Source of the DNA: Ralstonia thomasii | GTDB taxonomy: Bacteria > Pseudomonadota > Gammaproteobacteria > Burkholderiales > Burkholderiaceae | Strand: one strand, 5' to 3' | Assembly (NCBI RefSeq): GCF_958405895.1 | Contig: NZ_CATZAR010000014.1 | DNA: 64,000 nt | Shown here: in pieces, positions 46,978 through 63,906 of the stretch | Position numbering within the stretch: position 1 is the first letter of the stretch | How the letters are laid out: every line of letters begins with the position of its first letter | The notes under the pieces: generated by a model | Told to the model about the DNA's origin: nothing | Databases searched by the model: none | What the model saw: the letters and a program-made list of their open reading frames with translations, nothing else | Program-made: the position numbers and the translations under genes

Positions 46978-48824
46978 TGCGAGCTGGTGCTGTCTTGGGA
47001 AGCGGGCGCCACCGCCGTGGCCGGCACATCCGCCGACGGCCCTGGCGATACCGCTGCGTCAACCGCCGCCGGCGTGCCATCTCCGCCGGCAGGCAGGCCG
47101 CGCCCGCTCGACAGCCACGTCACCGGCACCCAGCCGCGCGACGACAGCACACCGCCATCCAGCGCCAGCGACACCGGCGCGTACCCCGACAACGCCTTGA
47201 GCTTGGGAAACAGATGCGTCTGCGCGGCGTTGAGGAACACCGCTTCCTGATCGGCGGGCAGCGCGGCACCGGCTTCGCGGCGGACGAGCGGCGCGAGCGA
47301 CGCGGGCGTCATCGTCAGGACGATGCGATCGGCCTTGTCCTTCGGCAGGCTATCCGCCACGGCGGGGAAGCGCTTCGCGAGCACCGCCAGGGCGTCTTCA
47401 ACGAGGCGCGCGTCTGGCGAGAACACGACCACGTCGCCCGCAATGGCCAGCGTGACCGGGAAGTAGCGATCCGCCGACAGCTGCGCCGCAAACGGTGCAC
47501 CGGCCGATTGCGCTGTACCGTAGCGCGCGCTGACCGGGCGCTGCCACAGCGTGGCGTTGGCGGGGCCCGGCTTTGTCGTCACCGGCAGGCGCTTGTACGG
47601 ACCGGACTTGTCGTCGGCCTGCGCCTTGGCTTCGTACGAACCGACAATCTGGCCGAACAGCGCGCCGAGCGCCGGCTTGACCGCCTCGGCCTGCGACGCC
47701 GACGACAGCTTCGCCACGAACAACGGCGCCACCAGCGACGACTTGCCGTACCAGCACGCAGCGGCTGGCCCTGCAAACGCATCGCCGACGTGCGCGGCGG
47801 CTTCGCTAATCTCCTTGGCGTCGCCGGCCACGGACTTCAGCAGCGTGCCGGCGGCCTTCCAGTCGACCGGCAGTGTCGCGCACGCGGCAGGATCAGATGG
47901 CAACGCGCGCCAAAGCGCGGCGTTGTCCCACTTTGCCGACAGCCGCGCCGGGTCGATGAGCGCGGCGCTCTGCCAGCCGTTGCCCGCGCCGTCCTTACCC
48001 GATCCGAAGTCGAAACGCAGCGCTTCAATGCCAGGAAAATACTGCTGATAACCGAATGACAGATAGTTGGCGCTCACCACAACGTGATGGCCCGTCGGCT
48101 CCTGCGCGGGCAGCGCGTACGCCGTGGCTTGCACGTTGCGCTTGCCGGCATCGTCGGAAAACAGGGCCGCCAGCGCGTTCGCCTGCTTGGAAATCGGCTT
48201 GCCGTCCTTATCCAGCAGCATGCCGGGCTCGGACAGCGCGATCAGCCGGTCGCCCTTGCTGGCAATCAGGATCGAACGCGTGGCCGAGAGCCTGAGCGCG
48301 TAGACCGGCGCGCCCGAATCGCCCAGCCCATCGGCGACCTTGCTGAGCTGCGCGTCGCTCGTCGCCACGGTGGCGACGGCTTCCAGCGCCTTGGCCAGGC
48401 CGTTGCGCTGCATCGAGAGCACCCAGTAGCGCAGCTTGTCGTCCGGGCCCCGCCACAGCATCACGCGCGCGGGCTCGTCAAACACATGCTTGAGCACGGT
48501 CTCGGCCAGATCGAGCTTCTGCTCGTACGCCAGGCGGCGCAGCGCACCGGCCACCGAGAGGCGGTCGTCGTTGCCTTCGTAATAGGCGACGAAATCTTCG
48601 GTCAGCACATCGCGCAGCAGCGGCACGCGCAGCACGTCGCGCGGCAGTTGCGACAGGCTTTGGCTGTCGATCAGGGCGTCGGGATAGGTCAGATCGAGCT
48701 GGACCTGGCGGGCGTGCAGCGCGCGTGTACGGCCAAACGGGTGCCAGACCATCTGCACCACCGCCGTGCCGGCAACGACCAGGGCGACCGCACCAACGGC
48801 GATCTGCTTGCGTGTGAGCTTCAT
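46974..48824 (-). CDS. yfaA: DUF2138 (YfaA-like) membrane-anchored protein
   Basis: The 616-residue protein has an N-terminal membrane anchor (KQIAVGAVALVVAGTAVVQMVW) and a large exported domain with no recognised active site. The C-terminal 25 residues are low-complexity (A, P, S, T, V). It is the first gene of the operon and overlaps yfaT by four bases. E. coli has the same neighbours in the order yfaA-yfaT-yfaS-yfaQ-yfaP. Function unknown. Confidence 0.85.
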   Translation of the reverse strand: MKLTRKQIAVGAVALVVAGTAVVQMVWHPFGRTRALHARQVQLDLTYPDALIDSQSLSQLPRDVLRVPLLRDVLTEDFVAYYEGNDDRLSVAGALRRLAYEQKLDLAETVLKHVFDEPARVMLWRGPDDKLRYWVLSMQRNGLAKALEAVATVATSDAQLSKVADGLGDSGAPVYALRLSATRSILIASKGDRLIALSEPGMLLDKDGKPISKQANALAALFSDDAGKRNVQATAYALPAQEPTGHHVVVSANYLSFGYQQYFPGIEALRFDFGSGKDGAGNGWQSAALIDPARLSAKWDNAALWRALPSDPAACATLPVDWKAAGTLLKSVAGDAKEISEAAAHVGDAFAGPAAACWYGKSSLVAPLFVAKLSSASQAEAVKPALGALFGQIVGSYEAKAQADDKSGPYKRLPVTTKPGPANATLWQRPVSARYGTAQSAGAPFAAQLSADRYFPVTLAIAGDVVVFSPDARLVEDALAVLAKRFPAVADSLPKDKADRIVLTMTPASLAPLVRREAGAALPADQEAVFLNAAQTHLFPKLKALSGYAPVSLALDGGVLSSRGWVPVTWLSSGRGLPAGGDGTPAAVDAAVSPGPSADVPATAVAPASQDSTSSQ

Positions 48825-49083
48825 GGAGGAATCGTCGGCAAGGCTGGAGGGGCCGGCGACTTGCTGGAATCTGCTCCGCTGGAGGGCGCGTAGATTGTAA
48901 AAAGTGCCGGTCTATAACCGGGAAATCATAGCGGTTGGCATGTTAAGGCGGGTTAACGTCTCAAGAAAATACGGAACCGACAGCACCAGTGTTGTTTGGC
49001 GTCTGCACACGGCGCCTTGGCGAAAAGCGGACAAAAAAAAGCCCGGCACATGGCCGGGCTTTGATGGTGTTGCTTGCGTTCGC
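48825..49083. other. Gap between yfaA and rpoC
   Basis: It holds the rpoC terminator (listed separately). Minus-strand hexamers TATGAT and TATAGA lie 75-120 bases upstream of yfaA but have no well-spaced -35. No gene is seen. Confidence 0.5.
49032..49062 (-). terminator. Strong terminator of the rpoBC transcript
   Basis: On the minus strand AAAGCCCGGC / GCCGGGCTTT is followed by eight T, 22 bases beyond the rpoC stop. Confidence 0.95.
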
Positions 49084-53313
<4,230 letters not shown>

Positions 53314-53397
53314 TCCAAACTCCTTGAGTTTGAGGCTGGCGCCCTGGTGTGACCCAAAGGCGCCGGCCCTAAATCTTCGTCAATGGCTGCTGTTACC

Positions 53398-53426
53398 AGG
53401 GCATGGCGATGTTGCCGCCATGCCCT
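53398..53426 (-). other. Perfect 11-bp intercistronic hairpin between rpoB and rpoC
   Basis: The arms AGGGCATGGCG / CGCCATGCCCT surround a 7-base loop directly after rpoB. No T-run follows, so transcription should pass through. Confidence 0.6.
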
Positions 53427-53440
53427 CACCGCATCGGCGC

Positions 53441-57547
<4,107 letters not shown>

Positions 57548-57920
57548 GGGATCTCCGAATCATCGCAAGTGCGCGCGACGGACTTAAGGCGATAAGGCAC
57601 GCCTGACACTTGAGGTGTTCAGCGACTGGTGACGGGATTTGGCGGTTGGCCGCTACCAACCTCTGGCTGACGGTACTGCGCGCGCCACCCGCACATGAGC
57701 CCATGGAGCCCATGCTACGGACGGGGGAGCACCCGACCAAACTTGCCTTCTGCAGTCGGTTCAGAAGACAAACATCAGCGGACTGCGAACTGCCTAGTGT
57801 GCCACTGATGTTTGGCCTCTGCTGGCCTTGTCCTGGCCGGCTGCCGGAAAACCCGGCAAAGAGACTTCAACGATACTTATAGCGTGACTGCGGGATCGCT
57901 CAACAATCGGCCCCACAAGC
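57548..57920 (-). promoter_or_regulatory. Long structured leader of rpoB
   Basis: About 320 bases lie between the predicted start of transcription and the rpoB ATG. The leader has a 5'-proximal hairpin (57842-57858, TGCCGG-GTTTT-CCGGCA type), a long-range 10-bp pairing of CAAACATCAG (57769-57778) with CTGATGTTTG (57805-57814), and CTTCTG / CAGAAG further down. No reading frame is convincing here. Confidence 0.6.
57876..57903 (-). promoter_or_regulatory. Promoter for rpoBC
   Basis: On the minus strand the -35 is TTGAGC (57898-57903), the spacer is 16 bases and the -10 is TATAAG (57876-57881). It lies just downstream of the attenuator after rplL, giving rpoBC an independent start. Confidence 0.65.
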
Positions 57921-57921
57921 G

Positions 57922-57960
57922 CAAAAAGGCTGGCGCCGGGAAATCTCCCTTTGCCAGCCT
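57922..57960 (-). terminator. Terminator or attenuator between rplL and rpoB
   Basis: On the minus strand AGGCTGGC / GCCAGCCT with an inner GGGA / TCCC pair is followed by TTTTTG. It would cut read-through from the rplJL genes into rpoBC, as the known attenuator does in E. coli. Confidence 0.85.
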
Positions 57961-57996
57961 CCATCGCGTACCAGGTACGGCACGCGAGACCTGCAC

Positions 57997-58371
57997 TTAC
58001 TTGGCTTCGGCTTCCGCGCCGGCTTCCACCAGCTTCTTCACCAGCTCGTCGGCGGTCTTCTTGTCGACGCCTTCCTTCACGGGCTTCGGTGCGCCATCGA
58101 CCAGGTCCTTGGCTTCCTTCAGGCCCAGGCCGGTGATTTCACGCACGGCCTTGATGACGCCAACCTTGTTCGCGCCGGCGCTCTTCAGCGTCACGGTGAA
58201 TTCGGTTTGCTCTTCAGCGGCAGCAGCGCCACCAGCAGCAGCCGGACCGGCCACGGCCACGGCAGCAGCCGACACGCCAAACTTCTCTTCGAACGCCTTG
58301 ACCAGGTCGTTCAGTTCCATCACGGACATCGCGCCAACGGCTTCCAGGATGTCGTCTTTGGTGATTGCCAT
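57997..58371 (-). CDS. rplL: 50S ribosomal protein L7/L12
   Basis: This 124-residue stalk protein has an N-terminal dimerisation helix (MAITKDDILEAVGAMSVMEL), an Ala-rich hinge (AAAVAVAGPAAAGGAAAAEE) and a C-terminal factor-binding domain with KVGVIKAVREITGLGLKEAK. It lies 63 bases after rplJ. Confidence 0.98.
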   Translation of the reverse strand: MAITKDDILEAVGAMSVMELNDLVKAFEEKFGVSAAAVAVAGPAAAGGAAAAEEQTEFTVTLKSAGANKVGVIKAVREITGLGLKEAKDLVDGAPKPVKEGVDKKTADELVKKLVEAGAEAEAK

Positions 58372-58434
58372 TTGAATAACTCCAGAATGTGATTCGGTAT
58401 CGATCGTGCGATCTGTACGTGGTGCCGCAGCCTA

Positions 58435-58941
58435 TTAGGCCGCTGCAGCCTCGCCTTCGCCTTGCTTGGCAGCCAGGGCACCCAGGGCGCGGGCAAAGCC
58501 CGACACCGGCGCCTGCATGACGAACAGCAGCTTGCTGAGCAGTTCTTCGCGGCTCGGAATCGTTGCCAGCGCCTTCACGGCGTCGACGTCGAGAACCTTG
58601 CCATCGTACGAACCAGCGCGCAGCACCAGCTTGTCATTGCCCTTGGCGAAATCGTTCAGCACCTTGGCCGGGGCCACTGCGTCTTCGGAAATACCGTAGA
58701 TCAGCGGGCCGGTCAGTTGCTCGGCGAGTTCGGCAAACGGCGTGCCTTCAACAGCGCGGCGTGCCAGCGTGTTCTTCAGAACGCGCAGGTAGACGCCTTG
58801 CTGGCGCGCTTGCGCGCGCAGCTTGGTCAGATCGCCAACCGTGATACCGCGATATTCGGCGACGACGATGGTCGAGGCCTTGGCGACTTGCGCCGTTACC
58901 TCGGCCACGACGGCCTTCTTATCTTCGAGATTGAGTGCCAC
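58435..58941 (-). CDS. rplJ: 50S ribosomal protein L10
   Basis: This 168-residue protein anchors L7/L12 dimers to 23S rRNA and autoregulates the rplJL message. MALNLEDKKAVVAEV and the conserved AEYRGITVGDLTKLR region are present; the C-terminus is a helical L12-binding segment. It has a long 5' leader. Confidence 0.98.
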   Translation of the reverse strand: MALNLEDKKAVVAEVTAQVAKASTIVVAEYRGITVGDLTKLRAQARQQGVYLRVLKNTLARRAVEGTPFAELAEQLTGPLIYGISEDAVAPAKVLNDFAKGNDKLVLRAGSYDGKVLDVDAVKALATIPSREELLSKLLFVMQAPVSGFARALGALAAKQGEGEAAAA

Positions 58942-59180
58942 GGTTAAGCTCCAAAACGACGTCGGCTTCCGCAGTCGCTGCGGTCACCTCGGTCAGTCCA
59001 AAAGTACGGCGTCCGATTGGCACAAATCACTTCGGCGATACCAAAGTCACTCATTCCCTTCGGGGGCGCCATCTGCGTTGGCTGAAGTCCCCTCCGCTTC
59101 CGGAGTGGGCCGCGATTAAGGTGTTGGCTCCGAGGAGCCCCACACCGCCAACGGTCTTTGATAACCAGTGGCGTGTGCCT
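58942..59180 (-). promoter_or_regulatory. L10 leader region upstream of rplJ
   Basis: The leader is highly structured: GACCGTTGGCGGTGTG, GGCTCC / GGAGCC, CCTCCGGAAG-type arms and the AAGGGAATGAG-like bulge are in the order expected of the L10 leader, to which L10-L7/L12 binds. The family assignment is by eye and position. Confidence 0.6.
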
Positions 59181-59316
59181 ACTTGCGCAGACGTCTGCCA
59201 CTGCCCAAAGTCTTGTCCCTCAAGCCTCGAGGGTCTGCGCGGCCGAAGCCACGCAAGAGAAAACTGCTGACACCAGGATGGTTATCGGGCCGCCCGGTGC
59301 GAATGATCGAGAGCGA
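59181..59316. other. Remainder of the rplA-rplJ gap
   Basis: It contains a 12-bp palindrome GCAGACGTCTGC (59187-59198) and CCTCGAGGCTTGAGG-type repeats. I see no gene and no convincing promoter. Confidence 0.4.
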
Positions 59317-60012
59317 TCAGGCAGCCAGGGTTGCCTGGTCAACACGCACGCCCACGCCCATCGTCGACGAGACGGCGACCTTGCGCAGGTACACGCCCTT
59401 GCTCGATGCCGGCTTGGCCTTGGTCAGTGCGTCCAGCAGTGCAGCCAGGTTGCTCTTCAGCGCTGCCGGCTCGAACGAGCGGCGGCCGATGGTGGCGTGG
59501 ATAATACCGGCCTTATCGACGCGGAATTGCACCTGACCAGCCTTGGCGTTCTTCACAGCCGTGGCAACGTCCGGCGTCACGGTGCCGACCTTCGGGTTCG
59601 GCATCAGGCCACGCGGGCCCAGGATCTGACCCAGCGTACCGACCACGCGCATCGTGTCCGGCGAAGCGATCACGACGTCGAAGTCCATCTTGCCGGCCTT
59701 GATCTGCTCGGCGAGGTCTTCCATGCCGACGATCTCAGCGCCGGCAGCCTTGGCTTGCTCGGCCTTGTCGCCCTGGGCGAACACGGCCACGCGCACCGAC
59801 TTGCCGGTACCAGCAGGCAGCACCACCGAACCACGAACCACCTGGTCCGACTTTTTCGCATCGATGCCCAGTTGCACGGCCACGTCGATGGACTCATCGA
59901 ACTTGGCGCTGGCGCATTCCTTAACGAGGCTCAGCGCTTCGTCGATCGGGTAGAACTTGGTACGTTCGACCTTGGCCTTGTTCGCGGCCGCACGCTTCGA
60001 AATCTTTGCCAT
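59317..60012 (-). CDS. rplA: 50S ribosomal protein L1
   Basis: This 231-residue protein of the L1 stalk helps move the E-site tRNA. KVERTKFYPIDEALSLVKE at the start and GPRGLMPNPKVGTVTPDV are diagnostic. L1 is the usual repressor of rplKA. It starts 2 bases after the rplK stop. Confidence 0.98.
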   Translation of the reverse strand: MAKISKRAAANKAKVERTKFYPIDEALSLVKECASAKFDESIDVAVQLGIDAKKSDQVVRGSVVLPAGTGKSVRVAVFAQGDKAEQAKAAGAEIVGMEDLAEQIKAGKMDFDVVIASPDTMRVVGTLGQILGPRGLMPNPKVGTVTPDVATAVKNAKAGQVQFRVDKAGIIHATIGRRSFEPAALKSNLAALLDALTKAKPASSKGVYLRKVAVSSTMGVGVRVDQATLAA

Positions 60013-60014
60013 GA

Positions 60015-60446
60015 TTACAGGCCCTCCACCGTGATACCCATCGAACGGGCGCTACCGGCGATCGTACGCACGGCGGCGTCCAGATCAGCTGCGGTAAGGT
60101 CAGCGTTCTTCGCCTTGGCGATTTCCTCTGCCTGCGCGCGGGTGATCTTGCCAACCTTGTCGGTATGCGGCTTGGCGGAACCCTTCTGGATACCGGCAGC
60201 CTTCTTGATGAGCACGGTCGCCGGCGGCGACTTCATCACGAAGGTGAAGCTCTTGTCGGCGAAGGCGGTGATCACCACCGGCACCGGCAGGCCCGGTTCC
60301 ATACCTTGAGTCTGCGCGTTGAACGCCTTGCAGAACTCCATGATGTTCAGACCGCGCTGACCCAGGGCCGGGCCGACGGGCGGGGACGGATTTGCTTTAC
60401 CAGCCGGAATTTGCAGCTTGATAAAGCCAATAATTTTCTTGGCCAT
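60015..60446 (-). CDS. rplK: 50S ribosomal protein L11
   Basis: This 143-residue protein of the GTPase-associated centre begins MAKKIIGFIKLQIPAGKANP, with PPVGPALGQRGLNIMEFCKAFN. The proline and glycine residues linked to thiostrepton are normal. The ATG at 60446 is well defined; upstream sequence is a 176-base leader. Confidence 0.98.
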   Translation of the reverse strand: MAKKIIGFIKLQIPAGKANPSPPVGPALGQRGLNIMEFCKAFNAQTQGMEPGLPVPVVITAFADKSFTFVMKSPPATVLIKKAAGIQKGSAKPHTDKVGKITRAQAEEIAKAKNADLTAADLDAAVRTIAGSARSMGITVEGL

Positions 60447-60622
60447 CTTGACTCCAATCCGGATTGCCCAGTTCAAACAACGATGGCAATCCTGTTGAGT
60501 GGTAACGCATCGGCGCAAGGCCGACGCTCCTCTGTTGGCGCGGGCGGCTTCGCCACCGTTGCCCGCCAAGTCCGGTGGACCGGGCGATTAGCGCAGTGGC
60601 TTGCGCCACCGCACCAAATTTC
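60447..60622 (-). promoter_or_regulatory. Leader region of rplKA
   Basis: The gap between nusG and rplK contains GC-rich inverted repeats such as GGCGGGC / GCCGCCC around an ACGGTGGCGAA segment. In E. coli L1 binds just upstream of rplK, so a control site is plausible, but no clear consensus is visible. Confidence 0.35.
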
Positions 60623-61207
60623 TTAAACCTTCTCGACCTGACCGAACTCGAGTTCGACGGGCGTTGCACGTCCGAAGATCGTCACGGAAACGCGCAGGCG
60701 CGATTTCTCGTAGTTCACTTCCTCGACGTTGCCATTGAAGTCGGTAAACGGGCCTTCCTTCACACGCACCATTTCGCCCACTTCGAACAGCGTCTTGGGA
60801 CGCGGTTTCTCGACCCCTTCCTGGATCTGGGCCATGATTTTGTCGACTTCGCTCTTGGAGATCGGCGAGGGGCGATTGCCCGTACCACCAATGAAACCAG
60901 TGACCTTGGAAGTGTTCTTCACCAAGTGCCAGGTCTCGTCGGTCATCTCCATTTCGACAAAGACGTAGCCGGGGAACAGGCGGCGCTCTGTCACGGTCTT
61001 GCGACCGCTCTTGCTCTCCATCACCTCTTCCGACGGCACCAGAATCTGGCCGAACAGATGTTGCAGGCCTTCGCGCTCGATGCGCTCCTGCAGCGCGCGT
61101 TGCACGCTTTTTTCCATGCCCGAATAGGCATGCACGACATACCAGCGCTTCTTTGAGGCCGGTGCGGACGAATCCGTGGACGTGTCGTTCGCTACGTTAT
61201 CCGTCAT
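60623..61207 (-). CDS. nusG: Transcription termination/antitermination factor NusG
   Basis: The 194-residue protein has an NGN domain (KKRWYVVHAYSGMEKSVQRAL, LFPGYVFVEMEM) that binds RNA polymerase and a C-terminal KOW domain (FEVGEMVRVKEGPFTDFNG) for Rho or S10. It follows secE by 12 bases. Confidence 0.98.
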   Translation of the reverse strand: MTDNVANDTSTDSSAPASKKRWYVVHAYSGMEKSVQRALQERIEREGLQHLFGQILVPSEEVMESKSGRKTVTERRLFPGYVFVEMEMTDETWHLVKNTSKVTGFIGGTGNRPSPISKSEVDKIMAQIQEGVEKPRPKTLFEVGEMVRVKEGPFTDFNGNVEEVNYEKSRLRVSVTIFGRATPVELEFGQVEKV

Positions 61208-61219
61208 GGCTTCACCCGA

Positions 61220-61600
61220 TTATTTCCAGCCCAGCACGAGGGAGAAAATCACCCACTCAATGAGCTTGTCCGCAGACCACAGGAACAGGGCCATGATCAC
61301 GACGAACGCAAACACCAGACCGGTCATCTGCCCGGCTTCCTTGCGCGTCGGCCACACCACTTTGCGAACTTCGCGGTACGACTCGCGCGCGAACTCGATG
61401 AAGCTTTGCCCAGGTGCGGACACCAACGCAACGCCCGCGCCCAACACCAGCCCGCCAATCAGCGAGGCAGCACGGACATAGCTCGGCTGTTGCGCCAGCA
61501 AGTAAAAACCGATCACCCCAGCGACCAGCAGCAGGAACGCCAAGGCCAGCAACCATTTGCCGCTGGCGGTGTTGACGGTTTCGACGTTCGGATTGGCCAT
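61220..61600 (-). CDS. secE: Protein translocase subunit SecE
   Basis: The 126-residue protein has two N-terminal hydrophobic helices (WLLALAFLLLVAGVIGFYLL and ASLIGGLVLGAGVALV), then the conserved SYREVRKVVWPTRKEA amphipathic segment and a final helix, the three-helix proteobacterial form. The ATG at 61600 is used instead of a TTG at 61609. It lies upstream of nusG. Confidence 0.97.
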   Translation of the reverse strand: MANPNVETVNTASGKWLLALAFLLLVAGVIGFYLLAQQPSYVRAASLIGGLVLGAGVALVSAPGQSFIEFARESYREVRKVVWPTRKEAGQMTGLVFAFVVIMALFLWSADKLIEWVIFSLVLGWK

Positions 61601-61620
61601 GTTTCCCAAACGAGACTAAG

Positions 61621-61650
61621 CCGCGTGGCGCGTTTTCCTGCGCGACGCGG
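61621..61650 (-). other. GC-rich hairpin between tRNA-Trp and secE
   Basis: The arms CCGCGTCGCGC / GCGCCACGCGG (one mismatch) surround an 8-base loop with no T-run. It could be a processing site that separates the tRNA from the secE message. Confidence 0.45.
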
Positions 61651-61659
61651 CTGATGAAT

Positions 61660-61735
61660 TGGCAGGGGCAGAGGGAATCGAACCCCCAACCTTCGGTTTT
61701 GGAGACCGACGCTCTGCCAGTTGAGCTATACCCCT
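61660..61735 (-). tRNA. tRNA-Trp (anticodon CCA)
   Basis: The cloverleaf folds with acceptor AGGGGTA / TGCCCCT, the D-arm TAGCTCAACTGGCAGAGC, anticodon loop CTCCAAA (CCA) and T-loop GGTTCGATTCC. The 3' CCA is encoded. It lies between the second tuf and secE. Confidence 0.96.
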
Positions 61736-61824
61736 AAAACAGCTTTGGGGTTGCCATTTCGGTCAACCCCACTCTGGCACTTCACGTGCGGCCGGTTGGC
61801 AGCCGCACGGAAGAGTTACAGCAC

Positions 61825-63015
<1,191 letters not shown>

Positions 63016-63058
63016 GTCGCGACTCCTGTCTCGGTAGCGATTTGCGTTGGTGGATGCG

Positions 63059-63134
<76 letters not shown>

Positions 63135-63152
63135 AAACTTGCGAACAGTGAA

Positions 63153-63226
63153 TGGAGCGGGTGAAGGGAATCGAACCCTCGTCGTAAGCTTGGAAGGCTT
63201 CTGCTCTACCATTGAGCTACACCCGC
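63153..63226 (-). tRNA. tRNA-Gly (anticodon TCC)
   Basis: The acceptor GCGGGTG pairs with CACCCGC; the anticodon loop CTTCCAA gives TCC; the T-loop is GGTTCGATTCC. CCA is encoded. It lies between tRNA-Tyr and tRNA-Thr. Confidence 0.96.
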
Positions 63227-63282
63227 CCGGGTTACTTCTTCCCTTGCCGCCCGGCCTTGCGACCGAACTCACTGCTTAATTC

Positions 63283-63368
63283 TGGTGGAGAGGGTTGGAT
63301 TCGAACCAACGTAGGCGTAAGCCAACAGATTTACAGTCTGCCCCCTTTAGCCACTCGGGCACCTCTCC
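63283..63368 (-). tRNA. tRNA-Tyr (anticodon GTA)
   Basis: This is an 86-base class II tRNA with a long variable arm; acceptor GGAGAGG / CCTCTCC, anticodon GTA in CTGTAAA, T-loop GGTTCGAATCC and an encoded CCA. It is the first gene of the tRNA-tuf transcript. Confidence 0.96.
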
Positions 63369-63382
63369 GAAGAGAACTTGCG

Positions 63383-63411
63383 ATTATGGGACCATCAAGC
63401 CACCCTGTCAA
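63383..63411 (-). promoter_or_regulatory. Consensus-strength promoter of the tRNA-Tyr-Gly-Thr-tuf operon
   Basis: On the minus strand the -35 is TTGACA (63406-63411), the spacer is 17 bases and the -10 is CATAAT (63383-63388), only 15 bases from the tRNA-Tyr 5' end. The base after the -10 begins CGCAAG. It is the best promoter in the window. Confidence 0.92.
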
Positions 63412-63765
63412 GCGTTCCTTGATGAAATCGCGAGATTTCGAGCATTGGTGCTCTCACCCTTATACGGCAAGTTCACTCCAGTGGGGGCGGCGTCACGGTG
63501 CCTCCCTCCAACGCACCCGCCAAAGGGCTTGCGTAGCCGTCTTCGGAAGCCACAAATGCAGTCGGCAAGCAGAGCTACGGAAGGTCGGGGACCCCACGGC
63601 GGGCCTACACCACACAACTACAGACATACGATGTAGGGCGCTTGCACACCGCACAAAGCGAACGCAGCCAGCCCTCGAGTATCCAGCGCGTCACCGCCGT
63701 GAGCGGACGATCGTACGGGCTCTAGCCGGCTGACCGAAGGCGCCTGGTGCGAGACCACGAGCGCC

Positions 63766-63790
63766 TCCGGCGGGAGGTTTTTGTTTTTGG
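63766..63790 (+). terminator. Plus-strand terminator-like hairpin without an assigned gene
   Basis: The stem CCTCC / GGAGG with a short loop is followed by TTTTTGTTTTT on the plus strand. An upstream GGCGC-TGGT / ACCA-GCGCC hairpin precedes it. No plus-strand gene is seen to end here; a small RNA or a relic is possible. Confidence 0.5.
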
Positions 63791-63855
63791 GTGGGAAGGC
63801 GCTGGGATGTGTTGCCGCGAAGAGCTCGACGAGTGATAGCGCGTTTGTGGAGGTG

Positions 63856-63896
63856 TAAAAACAAACACCCCAGCTCTGTGTAAGAGCTGGGGTGTT
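63856..63896 (-). terminator. Terminator of the rRNA operon
   Basis: The 14-bp perfect stem AACACCCCAGCTCT / AGAGCTGGGGTGTT has a 5-base loop and is followed on the minus strand by TGTTTTTA. It lies 10 bases after the 5S rRNA 3' end. Confidence 0.93.
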
Positions 63897-63906
63897 GGAG
63901 GGGAGA

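Larger units (their letters stand above)
63369..63906. other. 538-base spacer between the tRNA operon and the 5S rRNA gene
   Basis: It holds the tRNA-operon promoter, one plus-strand terminator-like hairpin and the rRNA terminator (listed separately). I find no credible protein gene: the open frames here run through tRNA-Tyr or have no family features. Confidence 0.6.

Noticed and set aside
63212..63733. Plus-strand frames across tRNA-Tyr and its flank, with peptides like GGEGWIRTNVGVSQQ and MDSNQRRRKPTDLQS
   Set aside because: These are the well-known false proteins made by translating the complement of tRNA genes.
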